Shown: one piece after another, positions 29,373 through 38,081 of the stretch
Numbering within the stretch: position 1 is the first letter of the stretch
Layout: each line of letters begins with the position of its first letter
The notes under the pieces: model-generated
Seen by the model: only the letters and a program-made list of their open reading frames with translations
Database searches by the model: none
Told to the model about the DNA's origin: nothing
Origin: Anaerolineales bacterium
Lineage (GTDB): Bacteria; Chloroflexota; Anaerolineae; Anaerolineales; UBA4823
Assembly (NCBI GenBank): GCA_003105035.1
Contig: PQAL01000027.1
Coordinates: 56,918 to 120,917 of the forward strand
Reading direction: 5' to 3'
Length of the DNA: 64,000 nucleotides
Translations under genes and position numbers: made by a program

Positions 29373-30203
29373 TTAGAACAGGACCATCGCCAACTCACGA
29401 CGATACTGTTGTGTGAGGGAGTGGTTATCACTTAACACTTCAAATAACCCCAACAGAATCACCCTGGATGCGTCATCGTGGTAGTGCTTGTCTTGGCGGA
29501 GGATGTCGATCAGCCCATCCATGGCAGCCGGTAAGAATCCCCTTTTAATTAATTGAATTGCGTTATTGTAGGCTGCATTGAGTGGATCATCACTGTCCTG
29601 GACATGGATGGTGTCATCTGCCAATGCATGGTAGAGCGGTTTGAGCAGCTCCAAGCGGGCAAATTCCGGGCTGGCTGAAAAATGGTCCATCAACCGCTTT
29701 GCCTCTGAATATGCGCCTTGCATCAAGCATGCCTTAAACAATCCCAGGAGGCCTGCCGGATTGTCGGGGGATTTTTCCAGGAACTGGCGAAAAGAGTTTC
29801 CGGCTTCATTCCAGCTCATCGATTCCAGCTGGCTCTGGCCTTTTTCCAATAGCAAGTCGATCTGGCTCGGGGCCAGATTGCGGATGAAATCGCGGATGCG
29901 TGGCTCTGGCTGTAACCCCAGAAACTCGGAGACAACATGCCCGTCACGAAATGCCTTGACGTTCGGGATGCTCCTCACGTTAAAGCGTAATGCCAGGTTG
30001 GGGTTATCATCCACATTCACCTTTGCCAATCGATAAGCACCTTGAGCTTCCTGGGCCAGTTTTTCGAGCAGCGGAGTGAGCGTCTTACATGGGCGGCACC
30101 AGTCAGCCCAGAAATCAACGATCACAGGGACCTGGTTGGAGTAAGCAACCACTTCGTATTCAAAATCTGCTTCGTTTACAGTTTTTATGAAATCTGATGT
30201 CAT
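29373..30203 (-). CDS. cnoX: CnoX-like thioredoxin-TPR protein
   Basis: A 276-aa protein. Residues about 10-108 are a thioredoxin domain with WADWCRPCKTL (active site WCRPC) and SIPNVKAF (cis-Pro). Residues about 115-276 are helical tetratricopeptide-type repeats (SWNEAGNSFRQFLEKSPDNPAGLLGL, GFLPAAMDGLIDILRQDKHY), as in CnoX/YbbN, a chaperone that protects proteins from oxidation and hands them to GroEL or DnaK. The second active-site Cys is present, unlike E. coli CnoX (SXXC), so it may keep redox activity. It is last in a minus-strand pair after a gene of unknown function. Confidence 0.9.
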   Translation of the reverse strand: MTSDFIKTVNEADFEYEVVAYSNQVPVIVDFWADWCRPCKTLTPLLEKLAQEAQGAYRLAKVNVDDNPNLALRFNVRSIPNVKAFRDGHVVSEFLGLQPEPRIRDFIRNLAPSQIDLLLEKGQSQLESMSWNEAGNSFRQFLEKSPDNPAGLLGLFKACLMQGAYSEAKRLMDHFSASPEFARLELLKPLYHALADDTIHVQDSDDPLNAAYNNAIQLIKRGFLPAAMDGLIDILRQDKHYHDDASRVILLGLFEVLSDNHSLTQQYRRELAMVLF

Positions 30204-30218
30204 ATTCTGAGAAATCTG

Positions 30219-30641
30219 TCACTCGTCTTCAGGGGCAATTGTGCCTGGCTGGTTCACTTCCAGCACTTCACCATGGACATTGATTTTCACACGAAACCCC
30301 ATCATCCCCATATAAGCGCGACCCTCTTCGGGAATCCCAGCCTTAAGCACTGCTTCGAATTGCTGATCCATGTTCTTTAGCTGGTTTTCGATCAGCGCTT
30401 TGGAGAAGATGTCGTCTTGACCGAGCATCTTTGCCGTCTGTTCTGCCAGCTCGTCCTCATGACCTTCAATCATCTTACCCATCGACATTAAGACCTGGCG
30501 ATCTACTTCTTCTGAGGGGATGTGGCGGTGAAATCCGGCATCATTCACCACATAGCAGGGTTCATTACCTACCAGGCTGACGTCCACGGGTTGGTCATCT
30601 TCATCAAAGATCAAACCTTTAAAAAGTGGTTGATATGCCAT
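30219..30641 (-). CDS. Conserved hypothetical protein
   Basis: A 140-aa acidic cytoplasmic protein with no family I recognise. It opens with MAYQPLFKGLIFDEDD, has a Phe/His-containing middle (DAGFHRHIPSEEVDRQVL), a long helix rich in Glu and Gln, and a beta-rich C-terminus (MGFRVKINVHGEVLEV). The frame can start at a TTG (30665) but the ATG at 30641 is preferred, since AGGTAGG lies 10 bases upstream. It precedes the CnoX-like gene by 15 bases on the same strand, which suggests co-expression and perhaps a link to stress response. Confidence 0.7.
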   Translation of the reverse strand: MAYQPLFKGLIFDEDDQPVDVSLVGNEPCYVVNDAGFHRHIPSEEVDRQVLMSMGKMIEGHEDELAEQTAKMLGQDDIFSKALIENQLKNMDQQFEAVLKAGIPEEGRAYMGMMGFRVKINVHGEVLEVNQPGTIAPEDE

Positions 30642-30710
30642 TTTGAGTAAACCTACCTTTATCAATATTCACGTCGATTTGCGAATCGCTTGGTAGATAG
30701 AACTGCGTCA

Positions 30711-31826
30711 TCATTCGATGATCTCTACAACTGTTCCTGTTTTTTCATATATTTCTTCCTGATCTGGTGGGATATCAGGTTTTGTCCATAGATACAACCA
30801 TTTTGATGCTTGAGTGGTCAAATTGATACATCCATGACTGCGAGGTTTTCCAAAATTATTATGCCAGTAAGTCCCATGGAATGCAACCCCTTCTTCTGTT
30901 ATATAGCAATTCCAGGGTACACCAGGTAGATCATAACTGTTGGCGGCCAGGTTACCACGTGCCATGTGGCGCGAAGCACGCTTGTGAAAAATCGTGTGAG
31001 GGCCGGTTGGGGTAGAAAAATCACCGTTGCTGAAGACCGCGCCCGAAGCCACACGAGCCATATATACCGGCGAATCATATTCAAAGGCGATCATCACTTG
31101 TTCAGGGATATGGACCTCAACCCGTTTACGGTCTGGAGGGACGTTGGGAGATATGGGCGTCAACTCCTCGGCAGGGACGATGCGGATATGATGGGCGAGC
31201 ACATAATACCGTTCTTCCCACTTGTCATCCTGGACCTCGTACCACTGGTTCCCCAAAGAATCGCTGACAATAGATATGATCCAGTAGGTTGTTGCATAAT
31301 AAAACCGGTAGGCGACTGGCTCATCATTGCCCGGATCCTGGTGAGCATCGGTAAATGGTACGGTGACTTCACCTAATGTACCCTCGGGAGGGATGTGTGA
31401 GACAATAGGGTTGGTGATGGTGAACACGGGCTGGATCGATCCGGAGTGTACATAACCTTCAGCACCAAGCTTGTACCATACCATATTGAACGAATCGATA
31501 GACTTGCCGACCGTAAGCCCGGTCAGGTGAAGGACTGTATCGTGCCAGTACCGGTTAACCTGAGTCCCATCAAACGAGGGAGTATCGTAGACAATCACCG
31601 ATGGGTCAAGCACGCGTCCTTGCTGGTCGGGAGGTAAAGACTTAGCCAAAGATTGGGTATCATGGAAACCCTGGAGATACTCCTGGAGGTTTTCCATGGT
31701 TATCGCACTTGTTTTGTTTAAGGGTATGGGTATAACCATTCCGAGGGCGGCTGCTAGACCAAGGCTGCCTAGCTTTAAAAATGACCGCCTTGTCAGTGAT
31801 CCTGAAGCAATATTATGCTCCTGCAT
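30711..31826 (-). CDS. Tat-exported L,D-transpeptidase (YkuD)
   Basis: A 371-aa exported protein. Its N-terminus carries a clear twin-arginine signal (TRRSFLK, about residues 12-18) with a hydrophobic stretch after it. The C-terminal YkuD domain has HGTYWHNNFGKPRSHGCINLT with the catalytic His and SHGCxN Cys (about residues 325-345). The middle (about 100-220) is beta-rich and may bind the wall. Such enzymes make 3-3 cross-links in peptidoglycan or attach proteins to it. The chosen ATG (31826) is 5 bases after the stop of the previous gene; an earlier TTG or CTG start would overlap it. It is third in an operon with an amidase and another L,D-transpeptidase. Confidence 0.92.
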   Translation of the reverse strand: MQEHNIASGSLTRRSFLKLGSLGLAAALGMVIPIPLNKTSAITMENLQEYLQGFHDTQSLAKSLPPDQQGRVLDPSVIVYDTPSFDGTQVNRYWHDTVLHLTGLTVGKSIDSFNMVWYKLGAEGYVHSGSIQPVFTITNPIVSHIPPEGTLGEVTVPFTDAHQDPGNDEPVAYRFYYATTYWIISIVSDSLGNQWYEVQDDKWEERYYVLAHHIRIVPAEELTPISPNVPPDRKRVEVHIPEQVMIAFEYDSPVYMARVASGAVFSNGDFSTPTGPHTIFHKRASRHMARGNLAANSYDLPGVPWNCYITEEGVAFHGTYWHNNFGKPRSHGCINLTTQASKWLYLWTKPDIPPDQEEIYEKTGTVVEIIE

Positions 31827-31831
31827 CAGCC

Positions 31832-32887
31832 TTACTCGTGAATACTTACCAGCGTACCCACATCTGCCCAATAAAAGAGCCATTCAGCATCTGGTATGGT
31901 GAGGTTGATACATCCATGGCTCATAGGAGTACCGAAATTACTATGCCAGTATGTTCCATGCAAGCCATAACCAGAATAGAAATACATCACATATGGCACA
32001 TCAGGCAGATAGTATCCTGGACCAGCCATATCTGCATAGACATATTTCACATAAATATGGAATTGGCCAGTGACGGTAGGATGCTGCCAGGTTCCGGTAG
32101 AGACCAGGAAGGATGCCACAATTTGATCACCTTCATAGGCATAGGTCATCTGATCAGATAAATCTACATCGATCCAATGCTCCCCTCCACCTGATGACGG
32201 GGGCTGATATTCTACCGGTTCTTCGATCGGGTAAGGTGTATCGGTAGGATAGGGAGTGAAGGTGGCAGTGGGAGTGTCGGTCGGTGTTGAAGTTGATGTC
32301 TCCGTAGGCGTGGCAGTTGGCGTATTGGTCGGTGTGGGTGAGGGGGTGATGGTCGGGGTATTTGTGGGGGTGGGTGTATTGGAGGCTTTGGCAAGGCCAC
32401 TCTGGGGTGCCATCAGGACGTCCGGCCCGGTCAGCAACGTGGTGACAAAAGCGCCTGTAGCTGGCGACACCAGGGCGCTGGTCAGAACTACGATCATGCC
32501 CAGGATCAGGAACCACCAGAGATAGCTAAGGTGTTTTTTAGCTGAAGGTTTAGCAACTGCCGCTGCCTGGATGGATTGCGCCTGGGGTTGCCTGGCAGGA
32601 GCGTTTTGGAGCTCCACCTGGGGTTGTGCCCGCACTCGTTTGACCGCCCAATGCAGTCCTTGTTTGGCTCGCTCACTGTTCGGATTGATCGAGAGAGCTT
32701 TCTCAAGGTACTCGATACTGGCGCGAGGTGAAGATACCGCGGCCAGCCACAGCCAGGGTTCTTCGATAGTGGGATTAATACCGGCAGCCACGCGTGCCCA
32801 ATACCTGGTTTGCGTATGGTCACCCTGACGGTATGATATCCGGGCGTTCTCTAATGCCTGTCGAAGAAGTTCAGCTTGATCACTCAT
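31832..32887 (-). CDS. Membrane-spanning L,D-transpeptidase with cytoplasmic TPR-like part and Thr/Pro linker
   Basis: A 351-aa protein in four parts: a cytoplasmic TPR-like region (about 1-85, ASIEYLEKALSINPNSERAKQG), a transmembrane helix (about 122-145), a linker of about 55 residues made of TPT/TPS units, and a YkuD catalytic domain (from about 235) with HGTYWHSNFGTPMSHGCINLT. The linker probably lets the catalytic domain reach the wall. Its start overlaps the amidase stop by four bases (ATGA), so the genes are translationally coupled. The two YkuD domains in this operon share much of the active site but differ in anchoring: one Tat-exported, one membrane-bound. Confidence 0.92.
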   Translation of the reverse strand: MSDQAELLRQALENARISYRQGDHTQTRYWARVAAGINPTIEEPWLWLAAVSSPRASIEYLEKALSINPNSERAKQGLHWAVKRVRAQPQVELQNAPARQPQAQSIQAAAVAKPSAKKHLSYLWWFLILGMIVVLTSALVSPATGAFVTTLLTGPDVLMAPQSGLAKASNTPTPTNTPTITPSPTPTNTPTATPTETSTSTPTDTPTATFTPYPTDTPYPIEEPVEYQPPSSGGGEHWIDVDLSDQMTYAYEGDQIVASFLVSTGTWQHPTVTGQFHIYVKYVYADMAGPGYYLPDVPYVMYFYSGYGLHGTYWHSNFGTPMSHGCINLTIPDAEWLFYWADVGTLVSIHE

Positions 32888-33702
32888 GGTACCTGGGTTG
32901 CTTCAATGGTTTCATTCCGCACGAAGCATAATATGCCCGAAGTGATACCGGAGGCAATTTCGTCGGGTTTTTCGGTGATGATTTGGTGATCCAGGTTCAT
33001 AAAACCAGTCTCAATGATCGCTGCTGGTGTGTTCGGATCGATTTCATTGAAAGCGTGGTAATTGGACATATCGCTGGTCACACTGCCAGTGTGGAAAGGT
33101 AAGCCAGTGGCCGCTTCATACCGATTCCGAAGGCATGAAGTAAGCCTTTGGGCTTGTTCCGGATATTTGGTCGAGATGGCAGCGGCAACTTTAAAACCAG
33201 TAGCCTGATCATTGATATATTCACAAGAATCGGCGTGGATTGACACCAATGCCAATGCTCGGTAATCAGTCAGGCGGGGATCAAATTCTGCCAGCAAGTC
33301 AACATCATATCCCTGTTCGATAAGCTTTTCGCGCACCAGGCTGCCAATATTCATATTAAGTTCAACTTCGCGGGTGCTACCCAATGCTTCTGAACAAACT
33401 GCGCCTGAATCATTTCCGGAGTGACCGGCGACAATTCCTATCCTGGGTTTCGAACGCGGCGTTGTAGTAGGCACCCCGGGGACCGGTGTCAGCTTCTGAA
33501 ACTGCAAGGCGCTGGTAAGCTTGTCGGAGAGCCCGCCAGGCAACAATCCAGGTTCGGTCCAGGCTGTGAACAAGGTGGCGATGACAAATGCCACCACGAT
33601 GATGATTTCAAGCTGGCGGAACATACCGCCAGAATTCCCTTTGGGATTCACAGCTATGGTTTGCCCGGAATTTTCGGTGGAAGCGTTAGAGGCTTTGTCC
33701 AT
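32884..33702 (-). CDS. Membrane-anchored N-acetylmuramoyl-L-alanine amidase (Amidase_3)
   Basis: A 272-aa protein with an N-terminal transmembrane helix (about 28-50) and a zinc amidase domain (about 85-270). Zinc and catalytic residues fit the family: GIVAGHSGNDSG (His), REVELNMN (Glu), SIHADS (His) and IIETGFMNLDHQ (catalytic Glu). It cleaves the bond between MurNAc and L-Ala in peptidoglycan. A GTG at 33705 directly before the ATG is possible, but a -10 (33710-33715) ends seven bases upstream of the ATG, suggesting a leaderless start. It heads an operon with two L,D-transpeptidases. Confidence 0.92.
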   Translation of the reverse strand: MDKASNASTENSGQTIAVNPKGNSGGMFRQLEIIIVVAFVIATLFTAWTEPGLLPGGLSDKLTSALQFQKLTPVPGVPTTTPRSKPRIGIVAGHSGNDSGAVCSEALGSTREVELNMNIGSLVREKLIEQGYDVDLLAEFDPRLTDYRALALVSIHADSCEYINDQATGFKVAAAISTKYPEQAQRLTSCLRNRYEAATGLPFHTGSVTSDMSNYHAFNEIDPNTPAAIIETGFMNLDHQIITEKPDEIASGITSGILCFVRNETIEATQVP

Positions 33703-33709
33703 CACCTTG

Positions 33710-33738
33710 ATACTACCTTATTAATTATTTGCTGGCAA
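33710..33738 (-). promoter_or_regulatory. Promoter of the amidase/L,D-transpeptidase operon, leaderless
   Basis: On the minus strand TTGCCA (33733-33738), a 17-base spacer and TAGTAT (33710-33715). The expected transcription start coincides with the ATG at 33702, and no separate ribosome-binding site is seen. Confidence 0.55.
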
Positions 33739-33759
33739 GTGTTTTGTCCTTGATAGCAC

Positions 33760-33788
33760 TTGACGAGGGATTGATGCAATTGTATAGT
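33760..33788 (+). promoter_or_regulatory. Promoter of the AMMECR1 gene
   Basis: TTGACG (33760-33765), a 17-base spacer and TATAGT (33783-33788), five of six matches to each consensus hexamer. It is divergent from the amidase promoter. Confidence 0.7.
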
Positions 33789-33825
33789 GTAGCTGAATTT
33801 ATTATGTTACCAGGAGAGTGCATGT

Positions 33826-34401
33826 ATGGTGCCAGAACAACATCTATCGGAGGCCGACCGGACCTATTTATTATCGCTGGCCAGGCAAACCATTGAAAAT
33901 CATTTACGGGGTCACAAGGTACCTGCATTGGATTTTGAAAGACTATCTCCTCAACTAAGAGCGGATGGAGCGTCCTTCGTCACCCTGACCTACCGGGGAT
34001 ATCTTAGGGGTTGTATCGGTTCACTTGAGCCGATACAGAGCCTGGCAGAAGACGTGCGCGAACACGCCCTGGATGCAGCCTTTCAGGATTATCGCTTTCC
34101 ACCTGTTCAACTCAAAGAGATGAATGAGATCGAAATTGAAATATCCTACCTGACCAGACCGGAACCACTCAAGTATACAGACAGTGATGATTTACTGAGG
34201 AAAATTCGACCGAATATGGATGGCGTGGTTATCCGCGACGGGGTGAGGCGAGCTACCTTCCTCCCGCAAGTATGGGAAAAAGTACCTGATCCTGAAGAAT
34301 TCCTGGAGCAGCTATGTATGAAGATGGGAGCCCCAGCCGACACATGGAAAAGGAAGAAGCTTGAGGTATTAACTTACCAGGTCGAAGAATTTCATGAGTG
34401 A
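33826..34401 (+). CDS. AMMECR1-domain protein
   Basis: A 191-aa AMMECR1 (AmmeMemoRadiSam A) protein with the invariant core RGCIGSLEP (about residue 61) and AFQDYRFPP. Relatives occur with Memo and radical-SAM proteins, but those partners are not next to it here. The biochemical role of the family is uncertain. GGAGAG precedes the ATG at 33826; an ATG four bases upstream is in another frame. It runs toward prs with a gap of 15 bases and no visible terminator. Confidence 0.9.
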   Translation: MVPEQHLSEADRTYLLSLARQTIENHLRGHKVPALDFERLSPQLRADGASFVTLTYRGYLRGCIGSLEPIQSLAEDVREHALDAAFQDYRFPPVQLKEMNEIEIEISYLTRPEPLKYTDSDDLLRKIRPNMDGVVIRDGVRRATFLPQVWEKVPDPEEFLEQLCMKMGAPADTWKRKKLEVLTYQVEEFHE

Positions 34402-34416
34402 AGACAATTATTTGAT

Positions 34417-35412
34417 TTAGTCTTCATCACCGAAGTCGAATAAGGGTCCGATTGACTGTCGCGTGTAATTGCGGAAAATTGCGTCCGCGATCAGCGGAGC
34501 TACAGATAAGATCGTCAGGTTCGGAGGACGTTTCTCAAAGGGTATCGGAACTGTATCGGTAGCGATGATATGCGAGATTTGGGGGATGGCTAATAATTGC
34601 GGCAGAGCATCTCTGAAGAAAAGCCCATGGGTACAAACCGTTATGATATCTTCGACACCGCTGGCTACCAAATACCTGCTCAGTGTTATTACAGAACCGC
34701 CGGTAGCTATTTCGTCATCATATATGATGGCGCGTGTAAACCCAGCAACCTGTTTGCCGATCAAATCGCCAATCAAAACCTCGGTATCGGAGATACGAGT
34801 TTTTTCTGCTGAAATGGATGACAAATTAAAATTGTGAGCAAGGCGAGCAGCAGACCCTGCACGACCGTAATCAGGGGCGACGACGATCGTGTTGGTGTGA
34901 TCAAATTTTACCTCGTGCTGAAGCTCGCGGAGGTGGTTAACAAAGATTCCGCGCGCAGTCAGGGGATCGGTGGGAATCCTGAAGAACCCATGCACTTGGG
35001 GCGAGTGGAGTGTCACGGTCATGACATGTGTAGCCCCTGCTGTTTCAAGCAGGTCAGCGATGAGACGGGCGGTGATGGAAATTCGCGGGGCGTTCTTTTT
35101 GTCTGATCGGGCATATGAAAAGTAGGGGATGATGGCGTGGATTTCGCGAGCGCCAGCTCCTCGAGCAATATCTAGCATCATCAGCAATTCGAGGAGATGC
35201 TCGCTAACGGGTGGAATTAGCGATTGCACGATGTAGACCGAACGGGACCTGACACTGGCACCTAACTGTATATACAGGTTATCGTTGCTAAAACGAGAAA
35301 AATGAGTCGTCTCTAGCGGGATGCCAAGGTGTAAGGCGATGGAGGCTGCTAATTCTGGATGAGAACGTCCGCTAAAAATTCGAACATCATCGGGATTGAG
35401 CTGACAGTCCAT
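34417..35412 (-). CDS. prs: Ribose-phosphate pyrophosphokinase (divergent)
   Basis: A 331-aa PRPP synthetase, making PRPP from ribose 5-phosphate and ATP for nucleotide and amino-acid synthesis. FSGRSHPELAA, IIPYFSYARSDKK, TLHSPQVHGFF, VVAPDYGRAGSA and the PRPP-binding loop IYDDEIATGGS identify it. It departs from the usual form: FSDGE is FSNDN, the RQDRR region is RSDKK, LHAEQ is LHSPQ, and DDxIDTxGT is DDEIATGGS. It could be a variant Prs or a related phosphoribosyl enzyme, but the active-site loop is intact. It has its own promoter (35477-35505). Confidence 0.88.
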   Translation of the reverse strand: MDCQLNPDDVRIFSGRSHPELAASIALHLGIPLETTHFSRFSNDNLYIQLGASVRSRSVYIVQSLIPPVSEHLLELLMMLDIARGAGAREIHAIIPYFSYARSDKKNAPRISITARLIADLLETAGATHVMTVTLHSPQVHGFFRIPTDPLTARGIFVNHLRELQHEVKFDHTNTIVVAPDYGRAGSAARLAHNFNLSSISAEKTRISDTEVLIGDLIGKQVAGFTRAIIYDDEIATGGSVITLSRYLVASGVEDIITVCTHGLFFRDALPQLLAIPQISHIIATDTVPIPFEKRPPNLTILSVAPLIADAIFRNYTRQSIGPLFDFGDED

Positions 35413-35476
35413 GAAGTTAGTCCTTTATATTTTTACGACCGTGTGGTGATCAGGTGATAGTTAGTCTCTCCTATAG

Positions 35477-35505
35477 ATTATACAAGCAATGGCAAAGGAA
35501 CGCAA
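35477..35505 (-). promoter_or_regulatory. Promoter of prs
   Basis: On the minus strand TTGCGT (35500-35505), a 17-base spacer and a perfect TATAAT (35477-35482). The leader is about 60 bases. Confidence 0.55.
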
Positions 35506-35559
35506 AATAATCAGGACATTATCTGCCTGATGAATTTCTTTTATCTCGAATGATTTGGA

Positions 35560-37968
35560 CTATTCGGAAGCAGATGAAGGCGCTAAGCTTGTGTTAATCA
35601 CCTGGGGTTGATGATTAGCAACGGTAATATTTTGACCATCAGGAAAGATGACCAGGGTCTTTTTATCCTGGTGGACAACGGTAAGACTACGATACTTAAC
35701 CGTGACTGGCCAGGGAAAGGGATTGCCTCCCAGAACTTCTATCTGATGTGGATTGATAACTTTTATCCCAGCAATCTCAAGGAATATCCCCACGGGTATC
35801 AGGCTGGTCAGTATGTTCGCGGCACCTATTGGCTTGCCTGTCTCTATGTGGTAATTCTGGTGAAAAGCCAGATCCTGCTTAAGAGACAGTTGGACTGCTT
35901 TCATGATCCTGGAAAACAGTTCTGCCGCTTTTTTCCGCTGGCCGTAATATAGCAAACCTTCCAGGACCATGCTAACTGCAGGCAGGTGGACGAGGGAATA
36001 CTTGGGTTTGCCTTCTGAAATTTGCGGACCATTGAGCCAGGCATTCAATCCATATGGGCCGAGGAATTTTTTCTTATTCAGGATGGTAAGGTTGATCAGG
36101 ATTTTGGCTTTTTCGGCAGTCGGTATATGAGCCCAGAGCGGCATCAGGAGGGTGTGATCGAATATTCTCAGGTTTGTGCTTTGGATGTCAACTTCATCTT
36201 CTGCTGAAATCCCTGAAATCTCGACCTGCTCAATACCGCGATAAATATATTTACTCGTGTAGCTACCTGAATTCTGAGACCAGCGAATGTCGGCGGGTGT
36301 GATATGGTCCACACGGTGGGTGCCTGTCTCTGAAGTACCATGCAGATAGATGTGTGCTGGCCGTGTACCTTCCTTTGTGCACCAAATGCGGATGACTGGT
36401 CGCAGTGGCTGATCGAATTCTCGGTGAATATCAACCAATCCTGGTCCATTGCGCTTGCCAAGTACCTCGGGCGGAAGGGATAAATGGGAATCGCGATCTC
36501 GATACTGGTAGCATGCGGTGCTATCATCCCAACTCTGGTCGATCATCGATTTCAATTCAAGGGAGATGTTTTCCAGGTGCAGGACCGACTCGCTGTTGCC
36601 GATCTCTTTAGCGATAGAAATTAAGGACAGACTTTCCTGAAAGAGATAAGAGCATAGTTCCGGGCTTTCTACACATTCAATATTGAGCCAATCTGGCGAC
36701 TCGCCGTGGATTGAAAAAATGGGGTGATCTTCGAACCCCGTTTGAACTGGCTGATCCCATTCTGGAATGGTGTCGTTATCCCGGTCGTGTGGGGCGTTGA
36801 ACCAGGAATTGAAGAACGATACTAACTGCGGATAAGACTTGCGTAAAAAATCGGCATCCTTCGTATATAAATAATATTGCCAAACCATGTGAGAAATTAT
36901 GGGGGTTGCCAGTAATTGAGCACGCTGGCCTGCCGCGCCGGGCTTCAGATCGATTTCGCCAGTATCAGCTCTTGAATTGATAAAGCTATAAAGGAGTGCC
37001 TTCACCACGCCTGGTTCCCATGGGAGGAGGAAGTGAAGTAAATAATGTGCGTCGAGTGGTGTCAAGCCATTCCACAGGTGAGTATAATCCAAGCCATTTT
37101 TAAGGATGGAATAACCCTGATCAGGATTTCTCGCATAGACACATAATGGCGCATTCCCATCGCTGCCTGGGCTGATCAAAAGCTGGTTTACGATGACTTG
37201 GGCAAGGCGAAAGGCATTATCCCATTCATGATTTCCAGTGATGATCTCAGGCTGTTGCGAATCAAACCTGACAATTCGGGCATATTCGGCATCCAAATTA
37301 TTTTCAAGCATTGACCTAGCATGTTCATATGAAGCAGGTGTATCAGCAAGTGCAGCATGACACCAATGCATTGTTTGTTCTTCACGCGGGCGAAGGCTGA
37401 AGGTTGAACTTAGAGAAGGAAAGGGGCTTTTACCAGATTGAGCACCGCCTAATAGATAGAGTAATGGGGTCAGGTTGGCTGTTTGTCCAACCAAAATCGT
37501 GGTCAAACCAATCTCAGTGGCTGCCATCCGATGTCCATCTTCAGCGGGGATTAGAAGCTCTGCCCATTCAACCTGGAATTGGCAGGTATCATGACTGGCA
37601 TTCACCAGCCTGGTTCGGCAGCAAACTGCGTGAGAGTCGGGAACCCAATACTCACATATGACGTTTAACCATGAGAATGGTCTAAACGATAGGCTGAGGT
37701 AATTCGCGTAATATTGGTGGATGGTGATCGCGTGATGAAATTCAGCCGGGTTATTGATGACCTGGTCCTTGAAGATAAACCTGGGAAATATGCGACAAAG
37801 CGGTGCCCGGAGGCCAAACGTGGTCTGCAAGGAGAGCGCTGGAGGCTCAGAATTCCCCAGATTAATCTCCCAGATTTGATCATCGATATATTCGGTTGGG
37901 TTTAATCTTGCATCTGCAGCGATGGTTAACTTGATGGGCTGCTCAGGAGAAAAATTCCATTCACGCAT
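35560..37968 (-). CDS. GH63-like (alpha/alpha)6-barrel glycosidase
   Basis: At 802 aa, with no signal peptide, so probably cytoplasmic. The N-terminal 230 residues form a beta-rich domain and the rest an alpha/alpha toroid resembling mannosyl-oligosaccharide glucosidase/GH63 and related trehalase-like hydrolases: WDNAFRLAQVIVNQLL, LWNGLTPLDAHYLLHF, YYLYTKDADFLRKSYPQLV, DRDNDTIPEWD and YSLVHLPAVSMVLEGLL. A C-terminal beta domain closes it (about 720-802). It probably hydrolyses alpha-glucosides, perhaps compatible solutes such as glucosylglycerate, but this is only suggested by the family. It is divergent from the MaoC-like gene. Confidence 0.75.
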   Translation of the reverse strand: MREWNFSPEQPIKLTIAADARLNPTEYIDDQIWEINLGNSEPPALSLQTTFGLRAPLCRIFPRFIFKDQVINNPAEFHHAITIHQYYANYLSLSFRPFSWLNVICEYWVPDSHAVCCRTRLVNASHDTCQFQVEWAELLIPAEDGHRMAATEIGLTTILVGQTANLTPLLYLLGGAQSGKSPFPSLSSTFSLRPREEQTMHWCHAALADTPASYEHARSMLENNLDAEYARIVRFDSQQPEIITGNHEWDNAFRLAQVIVNQLLISPGSDGNAPLCVYARNPDQGYSILKNGLDYTHLWNGLTPLDAHYLLHFLLPWEPGVVKALLYSFINSRADTGEIDLKPGAAGQRAQLLATPIISHMVWQYYLYTKDADFLRKSYPQLVSFFNSWFNAPHDRDNDTIPEWDQPVQTGFEDHPIFSIHGESPDWLNIECVESPELCSYLFQESLSLISIAKEIGNSESVLHLENISLELKSMIDQSWDDSTACYQYRDRDSHLSLPPEVLGKRNGPGLVDIHREFDQPLRPVIRIWCTKEGTRPAHIYLHGTSETGTHRVDHITPADIRWSQNSGSYTSKYIYRGIEQVEISGISAEDEVDIQSTNLRIFDHTLLMPLWAHIPTAEKAKILINLTILNKKKFLGPYGLNAWLNGPQISEGKPKYSLVHLPAVSMVLEGLLYYGQRKKAAELFSRIMKAVQLSLKQDLAFHQNYHIETGKPIGAANILTSLIPVGIFLEIAGIKVINPHQIEVLGGNPFPWPVTVKYRSLTVVHQDKKTLVIFPDGQNITVANHQPQVINTSLAPSSASE

Positions 37969-38026
37969 TCGGATATTGTAAGGGTAATTGGAATATTGGT
38001 CAAAGATATATTCTGCAAAAGGGTAA

Positions 38027-38035
38027 TGTTATAAT
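38027..38035 (+). promoter_or_regulatory. Extended -10 promoter of the MaoC-like gene and penicillin-binding protein
   Basis: TGTTATAAT is an extended -10 (TG-n-TATAAT) with no clear -35. It lies 46 bases before the ATG at 38082, which has GGAGGT at 38072-38077. Confidence 0.55.
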
Positions 38036-38081
38036 CTCCGTCCGGTGTATTCATACTTTGTAGAAAACTACGGAGGTCAGC

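Noticed and set aside
32215..32390. Simple tandem repeat or possible CRISPR-like array
   Set aside because: The repetition comes from TPT/TPS codons in a linker and has no spacers or palindromic repeats.
32256..32525. Val/Gly-rich open frame on the plus strand
   Set aside because: It is the antisense of the repeated Thr/Pro linker of the L,D-transpeptidase; the low-complexity DNA gives open frames by chance.
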